64,000 bases of DNA, taken from NCBI GenBank assembly GCA_945280365.1, contig CALYQD010000008.1:54319-118318 (forward strand), in the 5' to 3' direction. The translations under genes were made by a program, and so were the position numbers. This stretch comes from an uncultured Apibacter sp. (GTDB taxonomy: Bacteria > Bacteroidota > Bacteroidia > Flavobacteriales > Weeksellaceae). Below the pieces are notes generated by a model that saw only the letters and a list, made by a program, of their open reading frames with translations, did not search any database and was not told the DNA's origin. Of the stretch, positions 47,301-56,377 are shown piece after piece; the stretch's first letter is position 1, and each line of letters starts with the position of its first letter.

Positions 47301-47304
47301 TTTG
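47297..47304 (+). promoter_or_regulatory. -7 promoter element of the ABC-2 exporter operon
   Basis: TACATTTG, 34 bases before the ATG at 47339, partly inside the second copy of the 12-mer. Confidence 0.55.
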
Positions 47305-47338
47305 CTAATCATGATTGAATAAATAATACAAATTAGTA

Positions 47339-48262
47339 ATGGATTATTTTATTGTTGCAGAAAATGTTACTCGCACCTATGAAGATAAAATTGCTTTAGA
47401 TAATTTCAACATTAAAATTCCTAGAGGATGTATTTATGGAATTTTAGGGCCCAACGGCGCCGGAAAAACTACTTTTATAAGAATAATTAATCAAATCACC
47501 AAACCCGACAGCGGTAAAATCTTTTTTAATGGAGAACCTTTACAGGCCAAACATATTTCACACATCGGATATATGCCGGAAGAACGAGGTCTCTATAAAA
47601 ATATGCAAATTGGTGAGCAGGCAATCTATCTTGCTCAGCTTAAAGGAATGAGTAAAGCGGAAGCAAAATCACGATTGGAGTATTGGTTTGATAAACTTAA
47701 AATTGAAAAATGGTGGAATAAAAAACTCAGCGAGCTTTCTAAAGGAATGGCACAAAAAATTCAATTTGTTGTCACGGTTTTACATAATCCTGACTTATTA
47801 ATTTTTGATGAACCTTTCAGCGGGTTTGATCCGGTAAATGCAAATCTTATTAGAGATGAAATTTTAGAACTAAAAGAAAAAGGTACTACAATTTTATTCT
47901 CATCTCATCGAATGGAAACAGTTGAAGAATTATGCGATTACGTTGCCCTTATCAATAATTCTAAAAAAATTTTAGATGGATCGGTTAAGGAAATCAGACA
48001 TAAATTTAAAGAAGGAAAATATAAAATTACGATTACAGATATATCCATTACTGATATTAATCAATTAATACAATTGAAACAGATTGATAAAGTAATCCAA
48101 AATGATAATGAATATTCGTTTTCAATTACAATATCAGATCAGGAAAATCAAAAATCACTAATTACGGAACTTTCTACAAAAGGTACTATAATATCTTTCT
48201 ATGAGGAAATCCCTAGTATGAATCAAGTTTTTATTAATGCTGTAAATTCAAATAAACTATGA
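47339..48262 (+). CDS. ABC-2 exporter, ATP-binding subunit (NatA-like)
   Basis: A 307-residue ABC ATPase. Walker A GPNGAGKTT at 37-45, signature LSKGMAQK at 133-140, Walker B LLIFDEPF at 153-160 and the switch histidine in SSHRMETVEE near 180. The form of the signature (KGMAQK) and the 60-residue C-terminal extension are those of the NatA-type sodium or drug exporters that work with a NatB-like permease. The permease gene starts within its last codons (ATGA overlap). Substrate unknown. Confidence 0.92.
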   Translation: MDYFIVAENVTRTYEDKIALDNFNIKIPRGCIYGILGPNGAGKTTFIRIINQITKPDSGKIFFNGEPLQAKHISHIGYMPEERGLYKNMQIGEQAIYLAQLKGMSKAEAKSRLEYWFDKLKIEKWWNKKLSELSKGMAQKIQFVVTVLHNPDLLIFDEPFSGFDPVNANLIRDEILELKEKGTTILFSSHRMETVEELCDYVALINNSKKILDGSVKEIRHKFKEGKYKITITDISITDINQLIQLKQIDKVIQNDNEYSFSITISDQENQKSLITELSTKGTIISFYEEIPSMNQVFINAVNSNKL

Positions 48263-49566
48263 GAAATATTTTTCTGGTAATGAGAAGAGAATTTCTAACT
48301 CAAGCAAGAAAAAAATCCTTTATTCTGATAACTTTTTTCGCTCCCATTTTAATAATTCTTGCCGGAATAACTATCGCCTATATGTTAAGAATAAATGAAA
48401 ACGAATCTCATATAGCCATAGTTGATTCAACTAATAAATTTTATCCTGAATTTCAAAGTAATAATAAAAATATTTATAATTTTTATACGGAAAACGAATT
48501 ACGGGCTTTAAAGGATACCTTAGCCGAAAGCAAATCTTTAGATGCCCTATTATATATACCTAATACCACTGATTCACTTTTTAATAATTTACAAAATCAA
48601 ATTCAACTATACACAAATAAAAACTTAACTAAAAATCATCTTAATTCTATTGAACAGAAAATCAACAAGAAAATCGAAGAAAAAAGAAGACACTTTTTGG
48701 GAGTAAAGCAATCGGATATTGACAAAATAAATTCCAAGATAACTTTACAAATTACGAATCTTAAAGAGGGAAAATCAGACAATGACAATTTTATCAAAGA
48801 AATCTTATCACTTTCATTAATGTATGTAAACCTTATGTTTTTCATTATTTACGGAACTCGTGTCATGAGGAGTATTATGGAAGAAAAAAACAATCGAGTG
48901 GTAGAAATTATCATTTCATCGGTTAAACCTTTTGAATTAATGATGGGAAAAATCCTAGGAACTACGCTAGTAGCGCTCACCCAATTTTGTATATGGATTG
49001 CCATGACAATGATGTTATTAGTTTTAGGTAAAATAATATTTGGAAACCACTTAACTCTATCTTACAAGCAATACGATTTTCAAAACCTTATCAACCAAAA
49101 AACTCAGATTCAAATTAGTGATACTATAAATGCATTATTAGGCCTAAATTATCCCTTAATAATTTTTATTTTCTTATTTTTCTTTTTTGCTGGTTATTTA
49201 TTTTACAGCTCCTTTTTTGCTGCAATTGGTTCTGCTGTAGACAATGATACAGAAACACAACAGTTTACCCCCATTATTGTTGTACCATTACTATTAGGTG
49301 CTTATGGTTGTATAAGTATTATAAATAATCCCGAAGGCCCCGTAGCATTTTGGTTAAGCATGATTCCTTTTACTTCTCCAATGGCAATGGTTACCAGGTC
49401 TTTCTATGGAATACCCAGTTGGCAACTTATACTTTCAATAACCATTATGATCGGTTCCGTCTTTATTATGGTTTACATAGCAAGTAAAATATATAGAATC
49501 GGCATTTTAATGTTTGGAAAAAAAGTAACTTTTAAAGAGATATTTCAATGGATCAAACAGTCATAA
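48259..49566 (+). CDS. ABC-2 exporter, permease subunit (NatB-like)
   Basis: A 435-residue membrane protein of the ABC-2 type. Helix 1 (KSFILITFFAPILIILAGITI) follows an N-terminal RREFLTQARKKS segment, then comes a large extracytoplasmic domain (about 45-180), and five or so further helices, with the family phrase GTRVMRSIMEEKNNRVVEIIISSVKPFELMMGKILG-like near 200-235 (RVVEIIISSVKPFELM is diagnostic). Annotated in relatives as ABC-2 or NatB sodium-efflux permease. It overlaps its ATPase partner by four bases. Confidence 0.92.
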   Translation: MRNIFLVMRREFLTQARKKSFILITFFAPILIILAGITIAYMLRINENESHIAIVDSTNKFYPEFQSNNKNIYNFYTENELRALKDTLAESKSLDALLYIPNTTDSLFNNLQNQIQLYTNKNLTKNHLNSIEQKINKKIEEKRRHFLGVKQSDIDKINSKITLQITNLKEGKSDNDNFIKEILSLSLMYVNLMFFIIYGTRVMRSIMEEKNNRVVEIIISSVKPFELMMGKILGTTLVALTQFCIWIAMTMMLLVLGKIIFGNHLTLSYKQYDFQNLINQKTQIQISDTINALLGLNYPLIIFIFLFFFFAGYLFYSSFFAAIGSAVDNDTETQQFTPIIVVPLLLGAYGCISIINNPEGPVAFWLSMIPFTSPMAMVTRSFYGIPSWQLILSITIMIGSVFIMVYIASKIYRIGILMFGKKVTFKEIFQWIKQS

Positions 49567-49811
49567 CCATAAATATTACACTTTCAAAAAATTATAATTA
49601 TTAAATATAGGTCGAATAAAATTATTTTATTATACAATAGCAGTAATATATATACTTATAAAAAATTAACAACTCTGTTTAATATTTTATCTCATATTAT
49701 ATTAAATAAAAATGTTAGATGTTACTGATTAAAAAATTCATTTATACATTGAAATTAATTTTATATTTATACTGAATTATACTATCCTTTACTAATTAAA
49801 AATCCGTTGAT

Positions 49812-50675
49812 ATGGAGAAAAATTTTTTTATAAAATCTCAAGGCTTAGGAAATGAATATATAATAATTGATGAAAAAAATATAACTTTTCCATTAACCCA
49901 AAAAGCCATTCAGAAAATTTGTAATGTAAACTTTGGAATCGGTTCCGATGGAATATTGATTAAAACAAATTCCGATAGTGCGGATATCGGTTTGAAAATC
50001 TTCAATCCGGATGGCTCAGAAGCAGAAAAAAGCGGAAACGGCCTTAGAATTTTCTGTAAATATATATACGATTATAAAATTATACCACACAAAGAATTTA
50101 CAGTAGAAACCAAAGGAGGAAAAGTACGTGCAAATATACAAGAAACCATACATGATAGGGCTTCATTAATAACTGTTGACATGGGAAAAGCTATTTTTTC
50201 ATCCAAACAAATTCCTACTTCATTTAATAGTGAAGAAGTACAAGATGAAATTATTCTTATTGATGATAAAAAATTTGTAATCAATTGTGTATCTGTTGGA
50301 AATCCGCATTGTGTAATTATAAAAGACGAGTTAGACGTTAGAGAAATAAAGAAATACGGTCCTAAAATTGAAAATTATTCTAAATTTCCTAATCGAATCA
50401 ACGTACAGTTTGCAAAAATTATAAGTCGAGATGAAATTCAAATATTAATTTGGGAAAGAGGAGCAGGATTTACATTAGCATCAGGAAGTTCTTCTTGTGC
50501 GGTAGCTAGCGTTTTACGTAAAAAAGAATTAATAAATAACAAAGTAACAGTAAAAATGCCAGGTGGAGAACTTAAAATTGAAATCAACGATACTTGGGAT
50601 ATAAGAATGACAGGAGAAGTAAGACAAATATGTGAAGGAACGTTACATGAAGAACTTGTTTCCAGTCTTTTATAG
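49812..50675 (+). CDS. DapF-fold epimerase-like protein lacking both catalytic cysteines
   Basis: A 287-residue protein clearly related to diaminopimelate epimerase: KSQGLGNEYIIID at the N-terminus, FGIGSDGILI, IFNPDGSEAEKSGNGLR, VSVGNPHCVI, the RINVQFAKI strand and WERGAGFTLASGSSSCA. The two catalytic cysteines of DapF (Cys73 and Cys217 of the E. coli/H. influenzae enzymes) correspond to S74 in SGNG and S224 in ASGS; both are Ser codons (AGC, TCA). The glutamate-arginine pair before GAG is kept, and C229 occupies the usual non-catalytic position. So the fold is DapF but normal two-base thiol racemisation cannot occur. It may have another reaction or substrate; a regular dapF may lie elsewhere. 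Confidence 0.85.
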   Translation: MEKNFFIKSQGLGNEYIIIDEKNITFPLTQKAIQKICNVNFGIGSDGILIKTNSDSADIGLKIFNPDGSEAEKSGNGLRIFCKYIYDYKIIPHKEFTVETKGGKVRANIQETIHDRASLITVDMGKAIFSSKQIPTSFNSEEVQDEIILIDDKKFVINCVSVGNPHCVIIKDELDVREIKKYGPKIENYSKFPNRINVQFAKIISRDEIQILIWERGAGFTLASGSSSCAVASVLRKKELINNKVTVKMPGGELKIEINDTWDIRMTGEVRQICEGTLHEELVSSLL

Positions 50676-50850
50676 ATGACTTAAATACATACATTAATTA
50701 TTAATTTTTTTATAAATAATTTTGTAGAATTGTTAATTTTTTTTTAAATCTAAAATTTTTAGGGAAAAATTATTAATTTTTTATAAAAAAACATTTATTA
50801 ACTATTAAAATTAATGATATTTGTACACTTATTTTTTTCCAATATTTAAA

Positions 50851-52242
50851 ATGAAAATAAAATATCACGATTTAATTCAACAAACATTTGACTTTCCTCA
50901 GCCCGAATTTAAGGTTGACAACGGAAATTTATTATTTCATGACATTCCTTTAATGGAAGTAATTGAAAAATTTGGAACGCCTTTTAAATTTAATTATCTA
51001 CCAAAAATATCCCAAAATATTCAACAAACGAAAAGATGGTTCAAAAAGGCTTTCAAAGAGAACAATTACAATAATGAATACCGATACTGTTATTGCACTA
51101 AGTCAAGTCATTTTTCATTCGTGGTACAAGAAGCTTTAAAAAACAAAATAAGTTTGGAGACCTCTTTTTCAAATGACATGGAAATCATCCGTAGGCTTTA
51201 CGATAAAGGGGTTGTTGATAAAAGTATCGAGGTAGTTTGTAATGGATTTAAAACCGATGAATATTTAAAAATAATTTCTGAAATGATTAACGGTGGTTTC
51301 TCCAATATTTTACCTGTTTTAGATAACTTTAGAGAAATTGATCGACTTTCCGATAGTATTGATACAAATTTCAATATCGGAATCCGTATCGCTTCAGAAG
51401 AAGAACCTAAATTTGAATTTTATACTTCTCGATTAGGTATAGGATATAAAGATATCGTACCCTTTTATGCTCAAAAAATTCAGAACCATCCTTTTGCAAG
51501 ATTAAAAATGTTGCATTTTTTCATTAATACAGGGATAAAAGATACTTCTTATTATTGGAATGAGCTATATAAATGTTTACGAGTATATGCTCGATTGAAA
51601 AAAATTGCTCCAGAAGTAGATTCTTTAAATATCGGAGGAGGATTTCCTATAAAAAATTCATTAAATTTTGATTATGACTATTATTATATGGTAAATGAAA
51701 TCACTTATCAGATAAAGAAATTCTGCGAAGAGGAAGGAGTTGAAGAACCGACTTTATATACCGAGTTCGGATCTTTTACTGTTGGAGAAAGCGGTGGTAT
51801 TGTTTATAAAATTTTAAGTCAAAAAAGACAAAACGATCGTGAAAAATGGAATATGATAGATAGCTCATTTATGACTACTCTACCTGATTCATGGGCTATA
51901 TCTCGTCGTTTTACTATGTTGCCTATCAATCGTTGGGATGATTCCTACGAGCGCGTTTTTTTAGGAGGATTAACCTGTGACAGCGATGATTACTATAATT
52001 CTGAACAACACGTAAATGCTATTTATCTTCCCATTTATAGTGAAGAAAAGCCATTATATATCGGTTTTTTCAATACTGGTGCCTATCAGGAGGCAATAAG
52101 TGGATTCGGTGGCGTGCACCATTGTCTGGTTCCTCAGCCTAAACACATTTTAATTAATAAAAATAAAGACGGAGATTTTACATACGAAGTATTTCGAGAG
52201 GAACAAAATTATAAGCAGATATTAGATCTTTTAGGATATTAA
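50851..52242 (+). CDS. arginine decarboxylase (PLP, Bacteroidota SpeA-like)
   Basis: A 463-residue PLP enzyme of the ornithine/arginine/diaminopimelate decarboxylase (alanine-racemase) fold. The PLP lysine is in YCYCTKSSHFSFV, NIGGGFPIKN holds the phosphate-binding glycine loop, and the C-terminal GLTCDSDDYY supplies the CDSxD signature of the fold; HHCLVPQPKHIL closes it. The length and the phrase LIQQTFDFPQPEF match the Bacteroidota proteins annotated as arginine decarboxylase. The ATG at 50851 is used; the frame's earlier TTG at 50821 lies within the likely promoter (GATATTTG). Product agmatine would feed polyamine synthesis, but no agmatinase is in the window. Confidence 0.88.
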   Translation: MKIKYHDLIQQTFDFPQPEFKVDNGNLLFHDIPLMEVIEKFGTPFKFNYLPKISQNIQQTKRWFKKAFKENNYNNEYRYCYCTKSSHFSFVVQEALKNKISLETSFSNDMEIIRRLYDKGVVDKSIEVVCNGFKTDEYLKIISEMINGGFSNILPVLDNFREIDRLSDSIDTNFNIGIRIASEEEPKFEFYTSRLGIGYKDIVPFYAQKIQNHPFARLKMLHFFINTGIKDTSYYWNELYKCLRVYARLKKIAPEVDSLNIGGGFPIKNSLNFDYDYYYMVNEITYQIKKFCEEEGVEEPTLYTEFGSFTVGESGGIVYKILSQKRQNDREKWNMIDSSFMTTLPDSWAISRRFTMLPINRWDDSYERVFLGGLTCDSDDYYNSEQHVNAIYLPIYSEEKPLYIGFFNTGAYQEAISGFGGVHHCLVPQPKHILINKNKDGDFTYEVFREEQNYKQILDLLGY

Positions 52243-52333
52243 TAAATTTTTACAATAAATTAGAAAAATTACAGTTTATACTTACAACCAGTAATCAAAT
52301 ATACTTTTTTGTAATATTTCTATAAGATATCTA

Positions 52334-53341
52334 ATGCATAAATTAATACTAATTATATTCATTAGTTTATATACGATTGCCTATTCTCAAACAGGTCAAG
52401 AAATATATACTTTTATGAATATGACTGTATCCGCTCGTCAATCGGCTTTAGGTGGTAATGCCAATTCGTCTTGGGATAATGATCCGAATATGGCAATGTT
52501 TAATCCTGCTATGATGAATAAAAAAATGCATAATCAAGCAGGAATTAACTATTCCTCCTACCTTGCAGACGTTAAATTAGGAGCTATATCCTATGTATAC
52601 AACCCTAAAGAAAGTAATCATTATTTTTCCTTACATGGAAGGTATGTGGACTATGGCGATTTTAAAGCCGCCGATGAAGTTGGAACCGTTACCGGTAAAT
52701 TTACTGCAAAAGATGCTGCTGTAACTTTGGGCTATGGATACGAAATATGCGATTTTTTTACCGTAGGCGGAAACCTATCTTATGTTACCAGCAAAATTGA
52801 AAGTTACACCTCATCCGCTATTTTAGCTGACCTAGGAATTGTTTTTCATGATATTGATTATTACACAACCATTTCCGCAGTGGTAAGAAATTTTGGAGGG
52901 CAATTAACGTATTATAATGACAAAAGAGAAAAATTACCAATACAAGCAAATTTAGGTTTTTCTCAAAGATTTGAAAAATTACCTGTTGAATTTACTCTTA
53001 CATTGCACGATCTCCAAAAATTTGATATTTCTTCCCCAACTAATAAGAGCGGTAAAAAAATTAGCGAAGCAAGGAAAGTCATTGATCATGTATCAATGGG
53101 AGCAGAATTTTTTCCAGAATCAGGATTTAACGTTCGCGTCGGATATAATTTTAAAAGAGGTAATGAGTTATCAATTGAAGATCAAAGATCCTTTGCAGGA
53201 TTAACCCTTGGTTTTGGAGTGAAAATTTCATATTTTCGCTTTGATTATGCTTGGGGGCGATATAATGCTGCCGGAAATACTAATACCTTTGGATTACGTA
53301 TTGATCTGGATAATTTGTTTGCCCCTCGATATGACTGGTAA
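52334..53341 (+). CDS. porQ: type IX secretion system protein PorQ
   Basis: A 335-residue exported outer-membrane barrel of the PorV/FadL class. Signal peptide MHKLILIIFISLYTIAYSQ, then the PorQ signature TFMNMTVSARQSALGGNANS and FNPAMMNKKMHNQAGINYSSYLAD, followed by strands ending FGLRIDLDNLF. PorQ belongs with PorU, PorV and PorZ to the attachment complex that links cargo to the surface. It lies directly upstream of cmk, five bases apart, a linkage seen in other Bacteroidota. Confidence 0.93.
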   Translation: MHKLILIIFISLYTIAYSQTGQEIYTFMNMTVSARQSALGGNANSSWDNDPNMAMFNPAMMNKKMHNQAGINYSSYLADVKLGAISYVYNPKESNHYFSLHGRYVDYGDFKAADEVGTVTGKFTAKDAAVTLGYGYEICDFFTVGGNLSYVTSKIESYTSSAILADLGIVFHDIDYYTTISAVVRNFGGQLTYYNDKREKLPIQANLGFSQRFEKLPVEFTLTLHDLQKFDISSPTNKSGKKISEARKVIDHVSMGAEFFPESGFNVRVGYNFKRGNELSIEDQRSFAGLTLGFGVKISYFRFDYAWGRYNAAGNTNTFGLRIDLDNLFAPRYDW

Positions 53342-53345
53342 TAAC

Positions 53346-54044
53346 ATGAAAAACAAAAATTTACATCCGATAATAGCTATTGACGGCTATTCCTCTACGG
53401 GAAAAAGTTCCTACGCAAAAATGCTTGCTAAAGAATTTGGATGGATTCATATTGATACAGGTGCTATGTATAGAGCTACAACATTATATGGCATAGAAAA
53501 TTTTTGTGAAAATAATATTATTGATAGTGTAGATTTAGTCTCTCATTTATCTGATATACATATTGATTTTAAACAAAATACTGAAAATAATAGTAATGAT
53601 ATTTATCTTAACGGCAAAAATGTAGAAAGTAGAATTCGTGATTTTGATATATCTGAACAAGTTTCTTTGGTAGCTAAAATTCCTGAAGTAAGAAAATATT
53701 TAGTAAAACAACAAAGAAATATAGGAAAAAATGGGGGTATCGTAATGGATGGAAGAGATATTGGCACTGTCGTATTTCCAAATGCTGATTTAAAATTCTT
53801 TATTACTGCCAGTGTAGAAGAAAGAGCTAAACGCAGGTTCATTGACTTTAAAAAACTAAACAAAAACATTTCATTACAAGAAGTACAAGAAAATCTGATA
53901 CAAAGAGATAATATCGATAAAAATAGATCAGTATCTCCCCTTATTCAAGCTCCGGATGCTATTCTTATTGACAATACAAATATGAATAAAGAAGAAACCT
54001 ATACTAAGATACAAACTATTGTCAAAGAAAAATTAGGTTTATAA
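53346..54044 (+). CDS. cmk: (d)CMP kinase
   Basis: Phosphorylates CMP and dCMP to the diphosphates. From the ATG at 53346 it is 232 residues; the P-loop GYSSTGKSS is at 14-22, followed by GWIHIDTGAMYRATTLY, VSLVAKIPEVRKYLVKQQRNIG, the VMDGRDIGTVVFPNADLKFF core and RRFIDFKKLNK. The frame opens 105 bases earlier inside porQ, but that would add unrelated residues; the ATG five bases after porQ gives the normal N-terminus. Translational coupling to porQ is likely. Confidence 0.96.
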   Translation: MKNKNLHPIIAIDGYSSTGKSSYAKMLAKEFGWIHIDTGAMYRATTLYGIENFCENNIIDSVDLVSHLSDIHIDFKQNTENNSNDIYLNGKNVESRIRDFDISEQVSLVAKIPEVRKYLVKQQRNIGKNGGIVMDGRDIGTVVFPNADLKFFITASVEERAKRRFIDFKKLNKNISLQEVQENLIQRDNIDKNRSVSPLIQAPDAILIDNTNMNKEETYTKIQTIVKEKLGL

Positions 54045-54273
54045 CCTTTATCTTAACAATATTTATAATTTTTAATAATACTGGATTACATATTTATTAA
54101 TGCGCATATAATGCACATAGGTTAGTTAGTTTATTACTTAGCTATTTATTTAGTAATAATAAACTTTTAATTCCTTCTACTATTTTTATAATTTTACATA
54201 TTAAAATATAAAAAATACTAAATTCCCTTTAGCCATGAAATTAGGCTAGTTATTAAAATTGATCAATTAAAAT

Positions 54274-55215
54274 TTATTCTTGTTCATGATAAGCTTCTAA
54301 AATCTTTCTCACAAGCTTATGTCTTACAACATCTATTTCAGTTAATTGTATAAATCCTATCCCCTTTACCTTTTTCAAAATATGAACTGCCTCTTTTAAT
54401 CCGGATTTCTGATGTTTTGGCAAATCTATTTGCCCAGGATCACCTGTAATTATAAATTTAGCATTAGCTCCCATACGTGTTAGAAACATTTTCATTTGTA
54501 AATGTGTTGTATTTTGTGCTTCATCTAAAATAACAAATGCTTCATCCAATGTACGTCCTCTCATAAAAGCCAAAGGAGCAATTTGAACAACACCTTTTTC
54601 TATATAAGAAGCTAACTTTTCATGGCTGATCATATCTCTTAGAGCATCATATAAAGGTTGAAGATAAGGATCTAATTTATCTTTTAGATCTCCAGGTAAA
54701 AAGCCTAAACTTTCACCCGCTTCAACTGCAGGTCGAGTCAGAACAATTCTTTTTACTTGTTTATCTTTCAATGCTTTTACAGCCAATGCTACACTCGTAT
54801 AAGTTTTCCCTGTACCCGCCGGTCCAATCGCGAAAACCATATCATTGCTTTCTACGGATTTTACCAATTTTTTGAGGTTTTCCGTTTTTGCCCTTATTAA
54901 CTTCCCTCCTATTCCATGAACTATAACATCATCGGATTGAATATGTATTTCTTTATTATTTTCACTATTCCTAAGAATTCCTTCTATAGCTATATCATTT
55001 AATTTATTATACCTGTTTATATATTCCACAATTTCTCGAATCTTATGATTAAACAAGTTTAAATCGTCATCATTGCCAGATACCGTTAAAACTCTATCCC
55101 TCCCAATAATTTTTAATTTCGGAAAATGATTGATTAATAAATTAAAGTTTTGATTATATTCACCATAGAATATTTTTAAATCTACACCATCTAAGGTAAT
55201 TCGTATTTGATTCAA
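54274..55215 (-). CDS. PhoH family ATPase
   Basis: A 313-residue P-loop protein. An N-terminal KH-like RNA-binding segment (about 1-100) precedes the PhoH domain: Walker A GPAGTGKTY at 131-139, LTRPAVEAGESLGFLPGDL near 160-178, MRGRTLDEAFVILDEAQNTT near 218-237 and a RecA-like end TGDPGQIDLPK near 257-267. Such PhoH/YbeZ proteins are involved in rRNA or RNA metabolism, usually with YbeY. The Walker motifs look active. It is divergent from the SAM hydrolase with a very tight promoter arrangement. Confidence 0.94.
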   Translation of the reverse strand: MNQIRITLDGVDLKIFYGEYNQNFNLLINHFPKLKIIGRDRVLTVSGNDDDLNLFNHKIREIVEYINRYNKLNDIAIEGILRNSENNKEIHIQSDDVIVHGIGGKLIRAKTENLKKLVKSVESNDMVFAIGPAGTGKTYTSVALAVKALKDKQVKRIVLTRPAVEAGESLGFLPGDLKDKLDPYLQPLYDALRDMISHEKLASYIEKGVVQIAPLAFMRGRTLDEAFVILDEAQNTTHLQMKMFLTRMGANAKFIITGDPGQIDLPKHQKSGLKEAVHILKKVKGIGFIQLTEIDVVRHKLVRKILEAYHEQE

Positions 55216-55244
55216 ATTTTAAGATATTTTTTAATTTTACATAA

Positions 55245-55252
55245 CAAAAATA
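55245..55252 (-). promoter_or_regulatory. -7 promoter element of phoH-type gene
   Basis: Plus-strand CAAAAATA gives TATTTTTG on the minus strand, 30 bases before the start codon and only five bases from the opposite promoter box. Confidence 0.55.
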
Positions 55253-55257
55253 AGCAA

Positions 55258-55265
55258 TAACTTTG
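55258..55265 (+). promoter_or_regulatory. -7 promoter element of the SAM hydrolase gene
   Basis: TAACTTTG, 17 bases before the ATG at 55282. Divergent to the phoH box; both cannot easily be occupied at once. Confidence 0.55.
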
Positions 55266-55281
55266 TGTAGTTTAATAAAAA

Positions 55282-56106
55282 ATGGGAATAATAACACTTA
55301 CTACCGATTTTGGTTTAGATGACTACCATGTAGCAGCTCTTAAAGGCTCGATATACAGCCAAATATCGGACGTCATTATTGTTGATATTTCTCATCAGAT
55401 TATGCCTTTTGACCTCATTCAAACGGCCTATATTATACAAAATTCATACAAAAATTTCCCTAAAGGTACCATTCATGTAATAGGTGTTGATGCTTTACCT
55501 TCACCTTTTGTAAAATCGTTAGCCGCAGAAATAAACGGACATTTTTTTATATGTAATGATAATGGGATTCTTTCTCTTATTGCTGAAGAATACATCCCCG
55601 ACCAAGTATATGAAATAACCATTAATAAGTATGACGATTTTCATTTTTTAACTAAAGATCTTTTTATACCGGTGGCTTGTCATCTTGCCAGAGGAGGCAA
55701 AATAGAATTGATTGGAAGAAAAATCAATACTTATAAAGAACTAACTCAACCAAAACCGGTTGAAAAGAGTGAAGATAATTCAATTACGGGAATGGTTATT
55801 CATGTCGATAACTTCGGAAATGCCATTACAAACATTTCCAAAGAAAAATTTCACCAATTTGGTAAAAAAAAGAATTTCATCATTTTTGCAAGAAATGTGC
55901 AATTCACAGAAATTAAATCTAAATATACGGATATATTAGGTAATGATCCGGACGAAAATAAATTTCACGGAAAAGCCTTTGCTATATTTAATTCATCCGG
56001 ATATTTGCAAATTTCAATGTATAAAAGTAATTTAAGAACGGTAGGAGGAGCCAGTTCTCTAATGGGACTTTATATAGGAACTAATATACGTGTAGTTTTT
56101 GACTGA
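55282..56106 (+). CDS. SAM hydroxide adenosyltransferase (DUF62)
   Basis: A 274-residue enzyme related to the fluorinase and chlorinase; members that lack the halide pocket hydrolyse SAM to adenosine and methionine. Landmarks: ITLTTDFGLDDYHVAALKG near 4-22, SHQIMPFDLIQTAYI, HVIGVDALPSPFVKSLA, the DxxH-type active-site region ICNDNGILSLIAEE near 91-105, and the C-terminal VIHVDNFGNAITNIS near 170-184. The pattern matches the Bacteroidota DUF62 proteins annotated as SAM hydrolases. Physiological role of SAM hydrolysis is not settled. Confidence 0.92.
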   Translation: MGIITLTTDFGLDDYHVAALKGSIYSQISDVIIVDISHQIMPFDLIQTAYIIQNSYKNFPKGTIHVIGVDALPSPFVKSLAAEINGHFFICNDNGILSLIAEEYIPDQVYEITINKYDDFHFLTKDLFIPVACHLARGGKIELIGRKINTYKELTQPKPVEKSEDNSITGMVIHVDNFGNAITNISKEKFHQFGKKKNFIIFARNVQFTEIKSKYTDILGNDPDENKFHGKAFAIFNSSGYLQISMYKSNLRTVGGASSLMGLYIGTNIRVVFD

Positions 56107-56377
56107 TTTTAACGCCTCACTTCTAAGATTTACTTATAATTAAATCCATTCTTTTATAATCATATTAGCTGGAAACTTAAATATTTGTTGTTTCTTATTA
56201 ACAAACTTTCTTTAGAAATATAATTCCAACATAATAAAAAAATATAATTAGAATATACTTTGGTATAATATTTTCTCATCCAGACAATAGAATATAAACT
56301 TTAAAATTTATTATGATATAGTTCTTTATTTTAAAGCCGAATAAACTTATAAAAATTTAATTAAAATTAAAAATATT

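Noticed and set aside
50676..52242. DapF-like gene and arginine decarboxylase as one pathway
   Set aside because: 175 bases with a promoter-like box separate them, and no shared chemistry is evident; adjacency is not enough.
52971..53204. 77-codon ORF in another frame within porQ
   Set aside because: Overlaps fully with the recognised PorQ barrel; no start signal or homology.
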